Part shown: positions 47,673-60,214 of the stretch, one piece after another | Layout: the number at the start of each line of letters is the position of its first letter | Position numbering within the stretch: the first letter of the stretch is position 1 | Assembly (NCBI RefSeq): GCF_025698545.1 | Contig: NC_068565.1 | Location: 4,092,001-4,156,000 of the forward strand | Source: Gossypium raimondii | Lineage: Eukaryota > Streptophyta > Magnoliopsida > Malvales > Malvaceae | Length of the DNA: 64,000 nucleotides | Reading direction: 5' to 3' | Notes under the pieces: generated by a model | What the model was told of the DNA's origin: nothing | The model's database searches: none | The model's input: only the letters and a program-made list of their open reading frames with translations | Made by a program: the position numbers and the translations under genes

Positions 47673-48440
47673 TTGAGCACCTTTGAGCAAATACCAATTG
47701 AGCACCTTTGAGAACCAAAGCGTCACGAGCATCTCACCCTTGATGGGGTTTGAACCTTGACCTATATCATATAGGTCACTTGTTGGGGTAGATGGTACCA
47801 CTTGAGCTAGCAGGAGAAGCAAAGGGGAACAGTGGTGGTGGTTCACCCAAGCAGGCTGGAAAGCTGTTGTATTTGGTGGGTAGGAGTGGTAGAGGAAATG
47901 GTTTGAGGGTAAATGAGGAAGTAAGCTGGGGGAGAGAATGTTCTTTTGTGTCTGAATGATCTATCCCTTACTAGTGTAGTGAGAAGACTTATATATGCGA
48001 TAAAGGGTGCGTCATGTGTCAAAGTCTCACTAGCAGTAAAGTTATATCTTGTCTCCTTGTAAGGATGACGATTTAACTGTTTACATTAGTGACGTGACAT
48101 CTTAAGATGACTAAACAATCAATGGATGTGAGGTTCCATGCACTTTTTACGAAGGTAATTTTTTGGAGGTCTACCCAATATGACATCCGCATAAATAGGG
48201 CACACGTAAGTGTCTATGGAAATGGTATAACAAATTCCAATCTAGTTACATGTTCGACAAAATATTAAATGCTATGCTAATTAAAAGTTTACAAATGCAT
48301 CTTCAAAGCATACAATATGTGATTCCTAATTAAGGTATTCCAACAGTTCTCTTAATTTGTTGAAGTTGAATTGTCGTCCTGCCAATACGAAGATATCGAG
48401 CTGGCCAGATATAGATCAAAAAATGAAGTCCATTGCCCAT
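47673..48440. other. Unassigned stretch between the LINE and the Tat-like LTR
   Basis: A short direct repeat 'caattgagcacctttgag' occurs twice (about 47669-47711), then a 'gatgggg..gaaccttgacct' stretch. No protein domain or LTR was recognised. The last 5 bp before the LTR (CCAT-type, 48436-48440 'cccat') are the expected target duplication of the Tat-like element, but its partner lies beyond the window. Confidence 0.4.
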
Positions 48441-49481
48441 TGTTGACACTATTTTTTGATAAAAACGGGGTTGACTTGGGTTTTGAAAAATGAAATCAAA
48501 TGTAGGAGTCGCCACCAATCTTTTTTTGATGAGGTGTGATCGAGTCACCTCGAAAAGTGGTTGTTTTTAATAAACAATTTAATTTTTATTAAAACAACGA
48601 TTTTGGTCTACGAAATTCAGAAAAATGGGTTCGGGAATCGGTTACGCACGAGGAAGGATTAGGACCCTCGATACGCCCAAAATTGGTACCTAGTTGATTA
48701 CTTAATGTCTTGGTGTCGAAAATTGAGAACTTTAAAGAAATTTAAAATACGATCCTAAAAAACACTTGAATAACATGGATTAAGATTTAAGAGGATATTT
48801 GGCTATTTGGTCAAATGAGAAATCAAAACCCAGCACATTAGGGCACATTTTCTCGAATTTCCAAACGCAAAACATTGCCTTTATTATTTTTTAGAAAAAA
48901 ATCCTCATCTCGAGAAAACGACATGTCATATCCAATGCGTTAGGACACAACGTATCGAATTCCCGATACGAGAATACATGCCGAAAAATTTACTTCTTTA
49001 AAAAGACATTTAATTATCTCGGGTTTAGAAAAGAGATCATGCCCAGTGAGTTAGGACACGATCTTTTCTTAATTCCCGAGATCGTTTAAAAACTTGAGTT
49101 TGAAAAGATTCGGGCATTTAGATTTATTGCGAAAATCGAAACCCAAGAAGTTAGGTACGACTTTCTCAAATCTAAACACGAAATTTTGTTTATTCAAAAG
49201 TCATAATTTATACATTGAACGAAGACAATTTAACGCAAAATAGTAAAAATAAAACACGATGTTAATATAATGAATTCGGTAATGTAAGTACGAATAATAC
49301 TGAACGATCATAAAAATGAAATAAATAAATATAAAAGACAAGTCAATCATGTATACACAATAATAAATAAATAAACAAATAAAAACTAAAGCATCAAAAT
49401 AGACATGTAAATAAATAAATAAATAAAGAAAATAAAAATATATATATATATATATGTATTCGTGAAAGAAAAAATGTATAT

Positions 49482-49522
<41 letters not shown>

Positions 49523-50993
49523 TATGTAGATAAATTATAAAATATGAAAACTATGAGTATGTATGTATATATTAAATGAATTATAAAATATGTACATGCA
49601 TAATGCATATATGTATTCATATGGAATAAAAATAAAGTTAGAAAATAATATAAAACTAATTAATATATTAATATAATAGTACCAAATAAATAAAAGGAAA
49701 ATAAAACTAATAATAATTAATAATGATAATAATAGTAATAATAATAATAATAATAAATGATAATACATTAAGATAATTAACAAAATAATAAGATTTCTAA
49801 AACACGGACTAAATTGAAATAAAAATTAAAAAACGGGGCGAAATCGAAATAAAGAAGACAAGAGGGACCAAATTGTAACGCGCGCTGAAAGAGGGGGGAC
49901 CAACAGGGTAAATAAACCAAAGCCCCAAAACGCTGCGTTGTAGTGGACCAAATTGAAACAAAAATTAAATTATGGGACCAAATTAAAAAAATGAAACAAA
50001 CGAAAAGGGAGTAAATCAAGAGAACCATAAACGCGGAAGGACAAGGGTTGTAAATAACCCATTCATGAAAACGTCATGGACCCACGGAGCGGGTGGTCAC
50101 TGCATGGTAAAGGGCCTCAAAACGCCGCCGTTCTCCTTTTATTATTTACACCCAAAACATTTTTTTATCCATTTTCAGCCCCTTTTTTTTTAAATCTGAA
50201 ATAAAACCCTAAGCTTCATTTTCTCTCCTTTTTCCCCACTCAGCCTCCAAGTTCAGACCACCGTCGCTGCCACCTTGGCCAGTGGCCGGAGTTGCCGCGA
50301 GAAGGGCCTCTCGGCCTTCCCTTCACGGCGTCCTTGAAGGCTAGGCCCTCTCGACCGCGGCACCAAGAGAAAAAGGAAGAGACGCCCCTCCCCGCTCAAT
50401 TCCGATGACGGCGAAGGAGGGCTCCGACTCCGGCCTTCGAAACCAACAGGTATTTTCTTTTTTAGTTTCGTTTTCGTTAAGAAAGATTGTAGAGGAACAA
50501 ACAAAAACAAAAATAAAATAAAATAAAAGGAAAATAAAGAAAATACAAAAACGCAAGAACAAAAAAGGAACCGGAATCAACCTTTTTTAATTTTTGATCT
50601 ATTTTTTATTCACTGGTGTTTTTTTTAAAAAAAGAGAGAGCGTTACAATGTTGGTATTTGGCTCTTTATAGCTGATTTTCACCATATTTTGTTTCTATTT
50701 TTGCTCTTTTATTGCTATCCTCTCTTTTCTTTGGATTTTGCAGGCATTTAATGGGCATGGTGGTGGGTCGGTGGCAGAGAGTTGAGGTGACAAGGCGAAT
50801 GGCGGTGGTAGGTGGTGGCAGAGTACGGCGCACATGGGGTTAGGGGGATTAGGGTTTTCTGATAGCTTTAGGTTATTGGGCCATTAGGTTTTTTGGGCCA
50901 ATTGTATTGGGCCATTTGGGTTAGTTTTGGGGTTTGATTAATTTGGGTTTTGGGTCTCTGCTTGTTGGGCCCGAGCATAAATTGGTCTGTACA
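48441..50993 (-). repeat. 3' LTR of the Tat/Ogre-like element
   Basis: The LTR has TG..CA ends (TGTTGACACT..GGTCTGTACA on the plus strand). It contains AT dinucleotide runs (49437-49455, 49484-49520), an AAT trinucleotide run (49736-49756) and a GC-rich block with 'aacgccgccgtt' (near 50120). It is colinear with 61148-63548 and also includes a 39-bp segment (about 48540-48580) missing from that copy. Confidence 0.88.
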
Positions 50994-51753
50994 GTTGCCC
51001 CTCTTTGCTCATTGTCGTGTAACGAGAACAGAGCAAAGACTAAGAAAGACCAATTTTGCCCGGTCTCGTCGAGTCTTGACTTCTTGATGTCTTTCTTCTT
51101 CAGGTAGCCTCCTACCAGTCCACCGTGTCTTGTTACTTTGATCCACTCCAATGCACTTCAAAGAGATCTGGCTTGTAGCTTCAATTTTTTTCATAACAAC
51201 TTCAGGGAGACGAGATTTGTGGTTTTAGTCTACTCTACTGCAACGTCAGGGAGATAAGACTTGATGCGATCTGCTCTACTATTGCTTAGAGAGATAAGAT
51301 CTACAATCTTCAACCTACTCCACTGCTGCTAAGGGAGATAGGATTGGTTTCTTTTGTCTACTCCGCTACTGCTTAGGGAGATAAGACTTGATGTGATCTG
51401 CTCCACTACTGCTTAGGGAGATAAGATCTACAATCTTCGACCTGCTCCACTACTGCTTAGGGAGATAGGACTGGTGGCTTAAATCTGCTTCACTACTGCT
51501 TAGGAAGATAAGATTCTCCATCTTCGATCTGCTCCACTACTGCTTAGGGAGATAGGATCTAACATCTTTGACCTGCTCCACTACTGCTTAGGGAGATAGG
51601 ATCTACCATCTTCGACATGCTCCACTACTGCTTAGGGAGATAGGACTGGTGGCTTAAATCTGCTTCACTACTGGTTAGGAAGATAAGATTCGCCGTCTTC
51701 GATCTGCTCCACTACTGCTTAGGGAGATAGGATCTAACATCTTTGACCTGCTC

Positions 51754-54632
51754 TGTAACAGTCCAATTTTCAGTAGTGTCAGAATAGTGATTTGAGATCA
51801 CTAAATCTGATGAAAACGTTAGAAAAAATTATTAATTAATAATTATAAGTTCAGCGTGATTTTAGAAATATTTTTGAATGAGTGAATTTTGTGATTTAAA
51901 AGAAATTACTAGGTAAATTGGGTCAAAAACGAGGTATCGAGACCTCGATACTATAAACTGAGTTGTAAATATTTTTATAAATATTTACGGAGTGTCATTA
52001 GGGTAATATTAAAGTTTCGTTAAGAAATTTTAATGTTTCGATGATTAATTGATTAAAAAGGACTAAATTGCAACAAGGGTAAAAGTTTAATTATAGATTA
52101 AAGAAAAGTTAAAAGGACTAAATAGGAAAATATGCCAAGCCCCATAAATGAGGCGGCATATGCATGGTAAAAATCTGAGATTTTTTTTAAGTATATTATT
52201 ATATTATTATATTGTAAATTATATTAATTATATTATATTATTATATTTCAAATAAATAAAATTGTTGACAAATGCATGGTGTATATGATGACACGTGGAA
52301 GAATGAAATACATACATATTATTAATGATTACATATTTACTTATTATTTAAGTAAGTAATTTTATATTATTATTTTATTGTTATTATATTAAACTAATTA
52401 AATAAAAGAAATAAAAGATGGAAAAGAGGAATAGAAAGCAGAATAGGCAAACGAAGCAGAGAAGGAAAGAAGGAAAGGAAAGAAAAGAAGAAAAAGGGAA
52501 GGAAAGGAAGAAAATTTGGGATTTCAAGCTTTCAAGCTTAATTGGTAAGTCAAATTAAGTCCTTTTCTTATAATTTTTAGTTTTGGTATTCTAGAACAAA
52601 GTATTATTGGATTTATGTTGAAATTTGAGAAGTTATTATATTTCTAGACATTGATTATGTTGAATAAATGAAAGAATTAGGGTTAAATTGATTAAATTTC
52701 AAGTTAAAAGTTAGTAAAAGGTTGATTTGTAAAATAAAGTGTAAGTTTTGAATAGTAGGGACTAAATTGAAAGAATCCCGAAATTAGGGATTTATGGTGA
52801 AAATGAAGAGTTAAAATGAGTTTTAGTAAGAATTAAGAGAGAATATGGAGTTAGATTGGGAAAATAAAATTAGTATTGATAAGGGATTAAATTAGAATTT
52901 AGGTAAAGCTTAGGTATAAATGGAAATGTTTTGATGAAATTGTGTATTAATAATTTTAATTGTTTAATTACGTAGCTAATATCGTGCAAGAGTCATTGCC
53001 GAGAAAGGAAAGGGAAGGTGATCAAGGAGTGACTCGAGAAAATTTGATTAGTATTACCATAATTCAATTTAATTATTAATTGTTAAAATTTAAATTAATA
53101 TACATGATAAGAAAATTGAGGTGAGTATCATGATTGAATCGAATGAAAATATATATATATATATACATATTGATATTGAATTTATTGATAGTAATTGTTG
53201 AATTTTGAATAATATGTTTAGTAAATAAAAATAAGGAGAATATCGATATTTAATTGAATGAATTAAAAATATGAATTGAATAAAAGTGAATTAAATTATG
53301 AATAAGTGTGAATACGTGAATTGAGTATTGACCTGAAAAGTGGTTTGATTGAATCGAGGTATGATTTGTGAAATATGTATTGGTGCTGAATTGTATATTG
53401 ATTTGAAAGTGGGAAGTGAATTTGAAATAGAAAAATATATTGAATCAAATGGTGATTAAATTGTATAATGATTTGAATTGAAAGTATGAGAAAGTGATTG
53501 AATTGAAATGTGATTCGGAAACCCTATTAACTAGTTAATGAGTCGGATATAGTTGGCATGCCATAGGATTGGAAGTGTTCAGGGATACTTCGACCTTGAG
53601 TCGATGAGACACTGGGTGTCATACTGTTACTTCGGATAGATTCGATGAGGTACTGGGTACCAACTTACTTCGGCTTTGCCGATGAGACACTGGGTGTCAA
53701 CTATTGCTTCGAACTATCCGATGAGGCACTGGGTGCCGTACTGGTGTGTTTGGTTGGATCCGTGTATCCGCCAAAGTCCGAGTCATGTTAATAGGGGGAA
53801 AATAAAAGAATTGAAGAAAGAAATGATATTGAATTATGAATTATGTGAATATTTGAAGGTATATGGATTGGAAATTAAAAGCAATTTGAATTGAAGTAAA
53901 TTGATTTGAAATAAGACATTGAATTGAGATGTGAAAATGGAATGTGAGAATTATGGTTCAAGAAACAAATAATGATAAATTTTATGAAATAGTTTTTGGT
54001 AATATGAAATGATGTAAAAATGACAAGTGAAAATAAAATGATTTGAAATAGTGAAATAATATGTGAATTTAATTGAATACAAGTTATTGAATTTTATTTA
54101 TGGATTTAATGTGTAAATTGAGTGTTAAAAGATTATAAGTGTAAAATTGAATATAAATAGAAATGATAATGAATGAGTTGATGAAATGATTGAGTTTGTA
54201 TGGATTGGAATGAGTTATTAGAATGAGATGTTGAAAAATCCAATAAAATTTAGATAGTGAAACAAGGTATGAATACAATTAAATATAAGATTGAAATATT
54301 GCTTATTGTTATTAATGATCAAGTTGATTTAAAGTATGAGGCAATTAACGAATAATTGTAGACATAAATTAAATGTATATAAATTATCGATTAAAGTTAT
54401 TAATTTGAATTATGGTAATACCACTGAGTATTCCCATGCTCGGTATCTGATTGTTTCCGCTTGCAGTTAGTAGAAATCCAGTGTTCGGTCCAGCATCCAA
54501 AGTAGTCCCGACCTCAGAGAAATTTTAGTGATGTACCTTTGTTTGATAATGTGGCATGTACCTAGGTGATGTATAAGCTAAGTAATGCCTCGTACTCGAC
54601 TCCGAAAACGGTCTCGGGTAAGGGGTGTTACA
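51754..54632 (-). mobile_element. Gypsy solo LTR 3 (2879 bp) inside the satellite array
   Basis: On the plus strand it starts TGTAACAGTCC and ends GTAAGGGGTGTTACA, flanked by the perfect 5-bp duplication TGCTC (51749-51753 and 54633-54637). Read on the minus strand it begins TGTAACACCCCTTACCCGAG, the same start as solo LTR 2 at 31143, so it is the same family in opposite orientation. Four degenerate tandem units with 'cgatgagacactgggtgtc' lie at 53598-53745. The interior is AT-rich and non-coding. Confidence 0.92.
53598..53745. repeat. Four-copy short tandem repeat in solo LTR 3
   Basis: The motif 'cgatgag(a/g)cactgggtgcc' and close variants recur at about 53598, 53643, 53680 and 53718, roughly every 40 bp. 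Confidence 0.8.
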
Positions 54633-55945
54633 TGCTCCACTACGGCTTAGGGAGATAGGATCTACCATCTTCGACCTGCTCCACTACTGCTTAGGGAGAT
54701 AGGACTGGTGGCTTAAATCTGCTTCACTACTGCTTAGGAAGATAAGATTTGCCATCTTCGATCTGCTCCACTACTGCTTAGGGAGATAGGATCTAACATC
54801 TTTGACCTGCTCCACTACTGCTTAGGGAGATAAGATCTACCATCTTCGACCTGATCCACTACTGCTTAGGGAGATAGGACTAGTGGTTTAAATCTGCTTC
54901 ACTACTGCTTAGGAAGATAAGATTCGCCGTCTTCGATCTGCTCCACTACTGCTTAGGGAGATAGGATCTAACATCTTTGACCTGCTCCACTACTGCTTAG
55001 GGAGATAGGATCTACTATCTTCGACTTGCTCCACTACTGCTTAGGGAGATAAGACTAGTGGTTTAAATCTGCTTCACTACTGCTTAGGAAGATAAGATTT
55101 GCCGTCTTCGATCTGCTCCACTACTGCTTAGGGAGATAGGATCTAACATCTTTGACCTGCTCCACTACTGCTTAGGGAGATAGGATCTACCATCTTCGAC
55201 CTGCTCCACTACTGCTTAGGGAGATAGGACTAGTGGTTTAAATCTGCTTCACTACTGCTTAGGAAGATAAGATTCGCCGTCTTCGATCTGCTCCGCTAGT
55301 ACTTAAGAAGGCAAGATTTGCTATCTTTAACCAGCTCTACTGCAACCGATGAAGGCAAGGCTTTGTTTTCGGTCTGCTTCGCTGTTAACGCAGGAAGGCA
55401 AGGTCTGCTATCTTTAACCAGCTCCACTGCAACTGGTGGAGGCAAGGCTTTGTTTTCGATCTGCTTCGCTGTTAACGTAGGAAGGCAAGATCTGCTATCT
55501 TGAACCAGCTCCACTGCAATCGATGGAGGCAAGGCTTTGTTTTCGATCTGCTTCGCTGGGCTTCGCTGTTAACGTAGGAAGGCAAGATCTGCTATCTTTA
55601 ACCAGCTCCACTGCAACCGATGGAGGTAAGGCTTTGTTTTTGCGACTGCTTCGCTGTTAACGTAGGAAGGCAAGATCTGTTATCTTTAACTAGCTCCACT
55701 GCAACCGATGGAGGCAAGGCTTTGTTTTTGATCTGCTTCGTTGTTAACGCAGGAAGGCAAGATCTGCTTCTTTAACCAGCTCCACTGCAACCGATGGAGG
55801 TAAGGCTTTGTTTTCGATCTGCTTCGCTGTTAACGCAGGAAGGCAAGATCTGCTTCTTTAACCAGCTCCACTGCAACCGATGGAGGCAAGACTTTGTTTT
55901 TGATCTGCTTCGCTATTAATGTAGGAAGGCAAGATCTGCTACTTC

Positions 55946-58000
55946 ATTGATCTATTCTCTGGGGAACATGGCATGTACAATGAACCTAATTATACCTAAT
56001 GATTAGGATGGCATGATCAAAATGAATCAAATGCTCCTAACTAGACATGTGTGAATGGTGTTTGCATGAATGCAAAATTTTATTTTTCCGAGAATGATCC
56101 CGCTTTGGTTGTCATTACTCGAAGTTTATTAAGGTTTTTTGACTACGTTGTTACAACACCTTCTTGCTCGACTGGCTTTTCTAAAGAAATATTTAGCCAG
56201 GTTGCCCCCATTGTAAACCTCCAAGTTTGATTCATTGGGGCGCAAAACTTATACCATCATTCTCCCACTATAATCCAAGGGTAAAAATATGGCTTTTCCT
56301 CAATCCTCTCTTATCACAATTCAAGGATGCAGGATTTGAATCATTCTGGTTTCTTACACCATTCTTAAGGTGTCGTACCAAAAACTTATGCACAGATGAG
56401 GGCTCTCTTCTCCGAGGTAACCTCTTCCTCTTGCCTGGTGATCATTGCTTGCTTGCTTATGTAAGCTTTGTTGCCAACATGGCGTCTTATCAATCAACGC
56501 ATTTGGCAACAAAAATCCAAAGAAAAAGTTTAAATTTAGACTATTTCTTCTCAAATTTCCAACCTTTAAATTTGGTGTGCTCTAAACAATGGTCCTGTTT
56601 CAGGCTCCTATATTATTTAGAAACTTTTCAGAGTAATATACAAAACTTCCTTTGTGAAAGTTTTATTAGTCCATTAATCATTATTCCAATGCAACATGTT
56701 TGCAAAAAGGTCATAACAATGGATAAGAATAAAGTTGGTTTTGAGCATAGCTCGAAAGAACAAATTATCGAAAATAGTAAAGAATGATGACAAAGAAATT
56801 GATTGGGAATGTAATATCTTGGAAAAGAAAAAGGTATTCCAAGAATAACAAATAATATGAGAATCAGGAGCCCCAGATATCGCAGCTTGAACTTCTCTGT
56901 ACAAACTTTCTGAAGACCGCTTTGAGTTAGATATGTGTTTAAGAGATCTACAGTGGTCTGTCCATGCCCCAAGATGTCGCCTATCCTTTCCTGTTGATTC
57001 AAGTATAGCAAGATCACCACATGCCCCAATATGATCAAAATTTGGGCAGCTTAAATCACCTCATACCCCATTCCGATCAGTACTTGAGCCGCCCTTTTCG
57101 GGTTTTCAGCTCAAATCCCCTTTGGCTTAAGGCGCCCTTTGCGGGTTTTCCCCTTAGCCTCTCCATTTTTCATTTTCTATTTTCATTTTTCATTTTTCAT
57201 CATTTTTCATTTTTTTTGAAATCCATTGTCTTGCAGTACAGTGAAAAATCGTGGTGTCTGATTTTGAACTGATTACAGCCCTCAGCTATCGTCCTGACAT
57301 TCATGTTCAATGCAATTTTCAATACCATCCACTCTGGAATTCTATATCAGCATATGATGACATTGACGCATGCAGTAGCCTTTATCCATTTGATGAAGTA
57401 ATTAATGATCTCAATAGTGAAGCAATGCCCATTAGAAGTCTTCGATAATGGTGATGTTCATGCCCCATTGTGCTCGAAATTTGAGTCACCCTTCTCAGGT
57501 TTTCAACTCAAAACCTCATTTGGTCACAAAGGCCCTTTGCAGGTTTTCGCTTTGGCCTTTCCTTTTCTTTTTCTTTTTCTTTTTCATCATGATTTTTCAT
57601 CTAGATTTCTCTTTTTTCATTCTTCTTTCTTTTTTCTCATTTTCATTTTGATCTTGATTTTGATTTTTTTTCTTCTTTTTGTTTTTTTATTTTTTTTCAT
57701 TTTCATTTTGACTTTGATTTTGATTTTTCTTTTTCTTCCCTTTTTGATCTGAGCCTTTTGGGCCACAACTTTGACAAAAAAACTTTGGATCTTCCTATTT
57801 AATCAAGATGGACCCAACAACAACTTGAAGAGGTGGAAATTCGACTTCAAATGGGCAAAGCTATGCTGACTCCACGAGAAAGGCGTTGCCTCGGCAAAGA
57901 ATTACATCATTCATACTGCAAGTTTCTGACATCGTACTGTTGTGCAGGTTTTATTATCGGTGTTTAACCCGGGGCATATCCTGGTATGATCATACGAAGA
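55946..58000. other. Non-coding 3' region of the Tat-like element
   Basis: The region holds two related copies of a block, at 57010-57160 and 57430-57570 ('catgccccaat/ttg', 'cgggttttcagctcaaa(tc)cc', 'ccctttgc.ggttttc'). Each is followed by T-rich low-complexity sequence (57170-57215; 57560-57750, 'tcattttt' and 'cttttt' runs). Open frames such as 56227-56787 have no recognisable domain and are not called as genes. Confidence 0.5.
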
Positions 58001-58260
58001 CATCTTTGAACCCTAGAGGTCACTCAATAAGGTGTTGCTTCGTCTTTGCGGTCAGGTTAATTCTAATATTCTCTAAGCCCACAATTCTTAACGATTCCTT
58101 ATGAGGTAGGATTTGTCTATCTTCTTGTTCTAACCTCCTCACTAAGTCCGGAGATAAGCTACGATCTATGTCATTTCCAAAATCATGAGATCCATCTAAA
58201 CACATATCTCGCTCAAAAGGAGATTCTAAGTCTGTAGCAGTGTCACCCATGTCATTGATA
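58000..58260 (-). pseudogene. Pol N-terminal stub of the Tat-like element
   Basis: The minus strand encodes MGDTATDLESPFERDMC, then LSPDLVRRLEQEDRQILPHK. After a stop comes FKDVFV..SYQDMPR, the stretch that normally lies just before the RT core (FKDVFAWSYQDMPG type). It then breaks off into non-coding 3' sequence. No RT palm motif follows, marking one breakpoint of the internal deletion. Confidence 0.75.
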
Positions 58261-58552
58261 TCTGGGGACTCATTGTAAGTACAAAAGAATATACAAAGAA
58301 TATATGAAGTTGTACAATATGTTTATGAATGCAATGGTAATTTGGAAGAAGAATAAAAGAATAAAAATAATCATTGATAAGAAATGAAAGAATATTTGTT
58401 CAAAAAGATCGCAAAGATGCATTCCATAATGACGTTCAGACATAAGCCTATTTCACAAAAGAGTTCTTATTGCCTCTAGGCTAAAAGCAACAAGTGTGTT
58501 CTGAATATTACTCTGAGTAAGCTCTAAATACTACAGGTGTCTCTTCTGCAGT

Positions 58553-59602
58553 CTAATTATTCAGAACACTCTCAAGTTTAGAAGGGCGAACATCTAATAA
58601 GATCTCTTCTCCAGTTGTTTCTTCATATTTGGCACTGATGTGAACATTTCCCAACATTTCTTCATTCATCGAATTCCCTTCATTATCCGTATGATTGAGC
58701 AGCGGGTTTTCTGTACTGATTGAATCCTCAAATTTAACAATGCCCATATTGATAAACCTTTCGACTAGCTTTTTAAAGGCAGTGCAGTTTTCTATAGAAT
58801 GCCCCATAATTCTCGCATGATAGTCACATTGCGCATTTGTGTCGTACCATTTGGGATACTAAGGTTGTAAAGGCTTCAAGTAGAAAGGGGAGACAACATG
58901 TGTGTCAAATAAATTCTGATACAACTCCTGGTATGACATTGGGATTGGTGCAAATTAAGACTTCTCAGTACCTGGTTTCACTCCAGATTCTTACTTTAAA
59001 GGACTCTGATGGCTAGTGGTCTCCGTCTTTGGTCTGCCCAAAGTGATTGGTTTTGAGTGGCCCTTGTTATATCCGCCTGCGTTATCCTTTTTATTCCTCT
59101 TCTTCCTTGGGGCCTTTATAGTATCTGGGTACTCTACCCTTATCTGCTTTATTTAGGCTAGATTAGCAACAAGATTAACTAAATCGTTCCTCAAATTGGA
59201 TCCTACGTCTGTCAGGCAATTCACTAGTGTCGATGTACTAGTCTGATAATATTGGGATCCGATAGTAAAGAGTACCCCTTGTGGGCGCCCATCTGGCTGG
59301 ATCTGGGCACTTGTCGGAGTACAATCTAAGGAATAGACAAGATCCTCATTTTTAACCCCAAAGTAAACCACCGGGTCTTGCACTTCTTTTGACTTTCCAA
59401 CTAGCAATTGGTTGAACTGGTTTATCATAGATCTCCATAATTCTAGCATTTGATCTCTCATCTCCTGTTGAAATTTAATCAATTGCTCCTGCATCTGGAT
59501 CTGCATTCGCTCTAATTTTTCCAACCTTCGTTCCATTTCTCTAGCCTTTGCTTGGATATCGTAAGGGTGTTTGGTTGGTTGGTTTTCCAGGTTAGCTGAA
59601 AG
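58553..59602 (-). pseudogene. Gag of the Tat-like element, interrupted by stops
   Basis: The N-terminal part (59602-59153) is a coiled-coil-like, Gln/Met-rich segment: AREMERRLEKLERMQIQMQ, then QLIKFQQEMRDQMLELW. After a stop near 59153 the frame continues with KAPRKKRNKKDNAGGYNKG and, near 58950, PIPMSYQELYQNLF and VVSPFYLKPLQP. The later part has QCDYHARIMGHSIENCTAF, a CxxH..HxxxxC zinc-binding segment, and ends at 58553 (RPSKLESVLNN). I recall this order from abundant cotton gypsy polyproteins. At least three in-frame stops prevent a full product. Confidence 0.8.
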
Positions 59603-59820
59603 AAATTTACTCGTTTAGACTCTTTCGATGGATTTAAATGCATACGATGTAGATGTATGAAATGCATGCCTAAAGAGACATTGATTTTGATTCAATTACA
59701 TTTAGGAAACTTTTCTAGAAAGTAAATTCCTTTACATAAAACGGATACATGTACGGCCTCACCCTCATATTCCAAGAAACAATATCTATCTTCTTCTTCA
59801 TGCGCATGTTTGAGATAATC

Positions 59821-60072
59821 TCACAAATTTCCAATAGATGCCACTGCTAGCTCACTTTCCTGGTCTTGGTCGCAATCCATCATCTGCCCATCTTCCTGAA
59901 GCTTGTCAGCTTCTTTAAGGGAGTTGGAACGTCGAAGGCTCTTAGACAATTGCCTTGAATTCTCAGGCCACGAAGCAGGGTCACGAACTCTTCCATCGCC
60001 ATTCTCGTCTTTCTCAGAATATATTCGGGAAGTCGTATTGTTTTTCACTTTATCAAGGAATTCATATTCCAT
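59821..60072 (-). pseudogene. Small upstream ORF/leader coding remnant of the Tat-like element
   Basis: An 83-aa frame (MEYEFLDKVKNNTTSRIYS.., ending SELAVASIGNL) lies upstream of gag. The composition is protein-like and its position suits the first segment of the gag ORF or a small upstream ORF. I cannot assign a domain. Confidence 0.4.
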
Positions 60073-60214
60073 GACAAGCTTTCTAATTTAGTAATCGAAC
60101 TTGAATTAATATCTCTTTCCTAAGATGCAGATGCGATGTAATCATAATCAAAGCACAATAAGAGGGGTTAGTACAAAAATAAACAAGGAAAACAGAAAAC
60201 AAAAAGTACCTAAT

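Larger units (their letters stand above)
51140..55945. repeat. Satellite-like array of about 43-bp units with higher-order structure
   Basis: The left block (51200-51753) and its continuation (54633-55290) are built of 43-44-bp units of the form 'ctgctccactactgcttagg' plus 'gagataggat..' and a variable end. Four variants alternate in order: ..ctaacatctttgac, ..ctaccatcttcgac, ..actggtggcttaaat and ..attcgccgtcttcgat. This makes a higher-order repeat of about 175 bp. From 55300 to 55945 the units pair into an 87-bp repeat ('gctgttaacgcaggaaggca' plus 'cagctccactgcaaccgatg'), evidently derived from the same 43-bp ancestor. The whole array lies in the 3' untranslated part of the Tat-like element. 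A solo LTR (51754-54632) interrupts it. Confidence 0.9.

Noticed and set aside
49201..49620. Long Tyr/Ile-rich minus-strand open frame
   Set aside because: It is produced by AT dinucleotide and AT-rich sequence in an LTR; the composition is not protein-like. The same applies at 28553-28792 and 62062-62464.
55296..55532. Minus-strand open frame encoding a repeated peptide (AVELVKDSR/LTAKQ..ENKALP)
   Set aside because: The repeat unit is 87 bp, a multiple of three, so any stop-free frame repeats automatically. It lies in a retroelement satellite array with no start context or homologue that I know.
56227..56787. 186-aa plus-strand open frame
   Set aside because: No recognisable domain; it lies in the 3' non-coding part of the Tat-like element, and overlapping open frames occur on the other strand.
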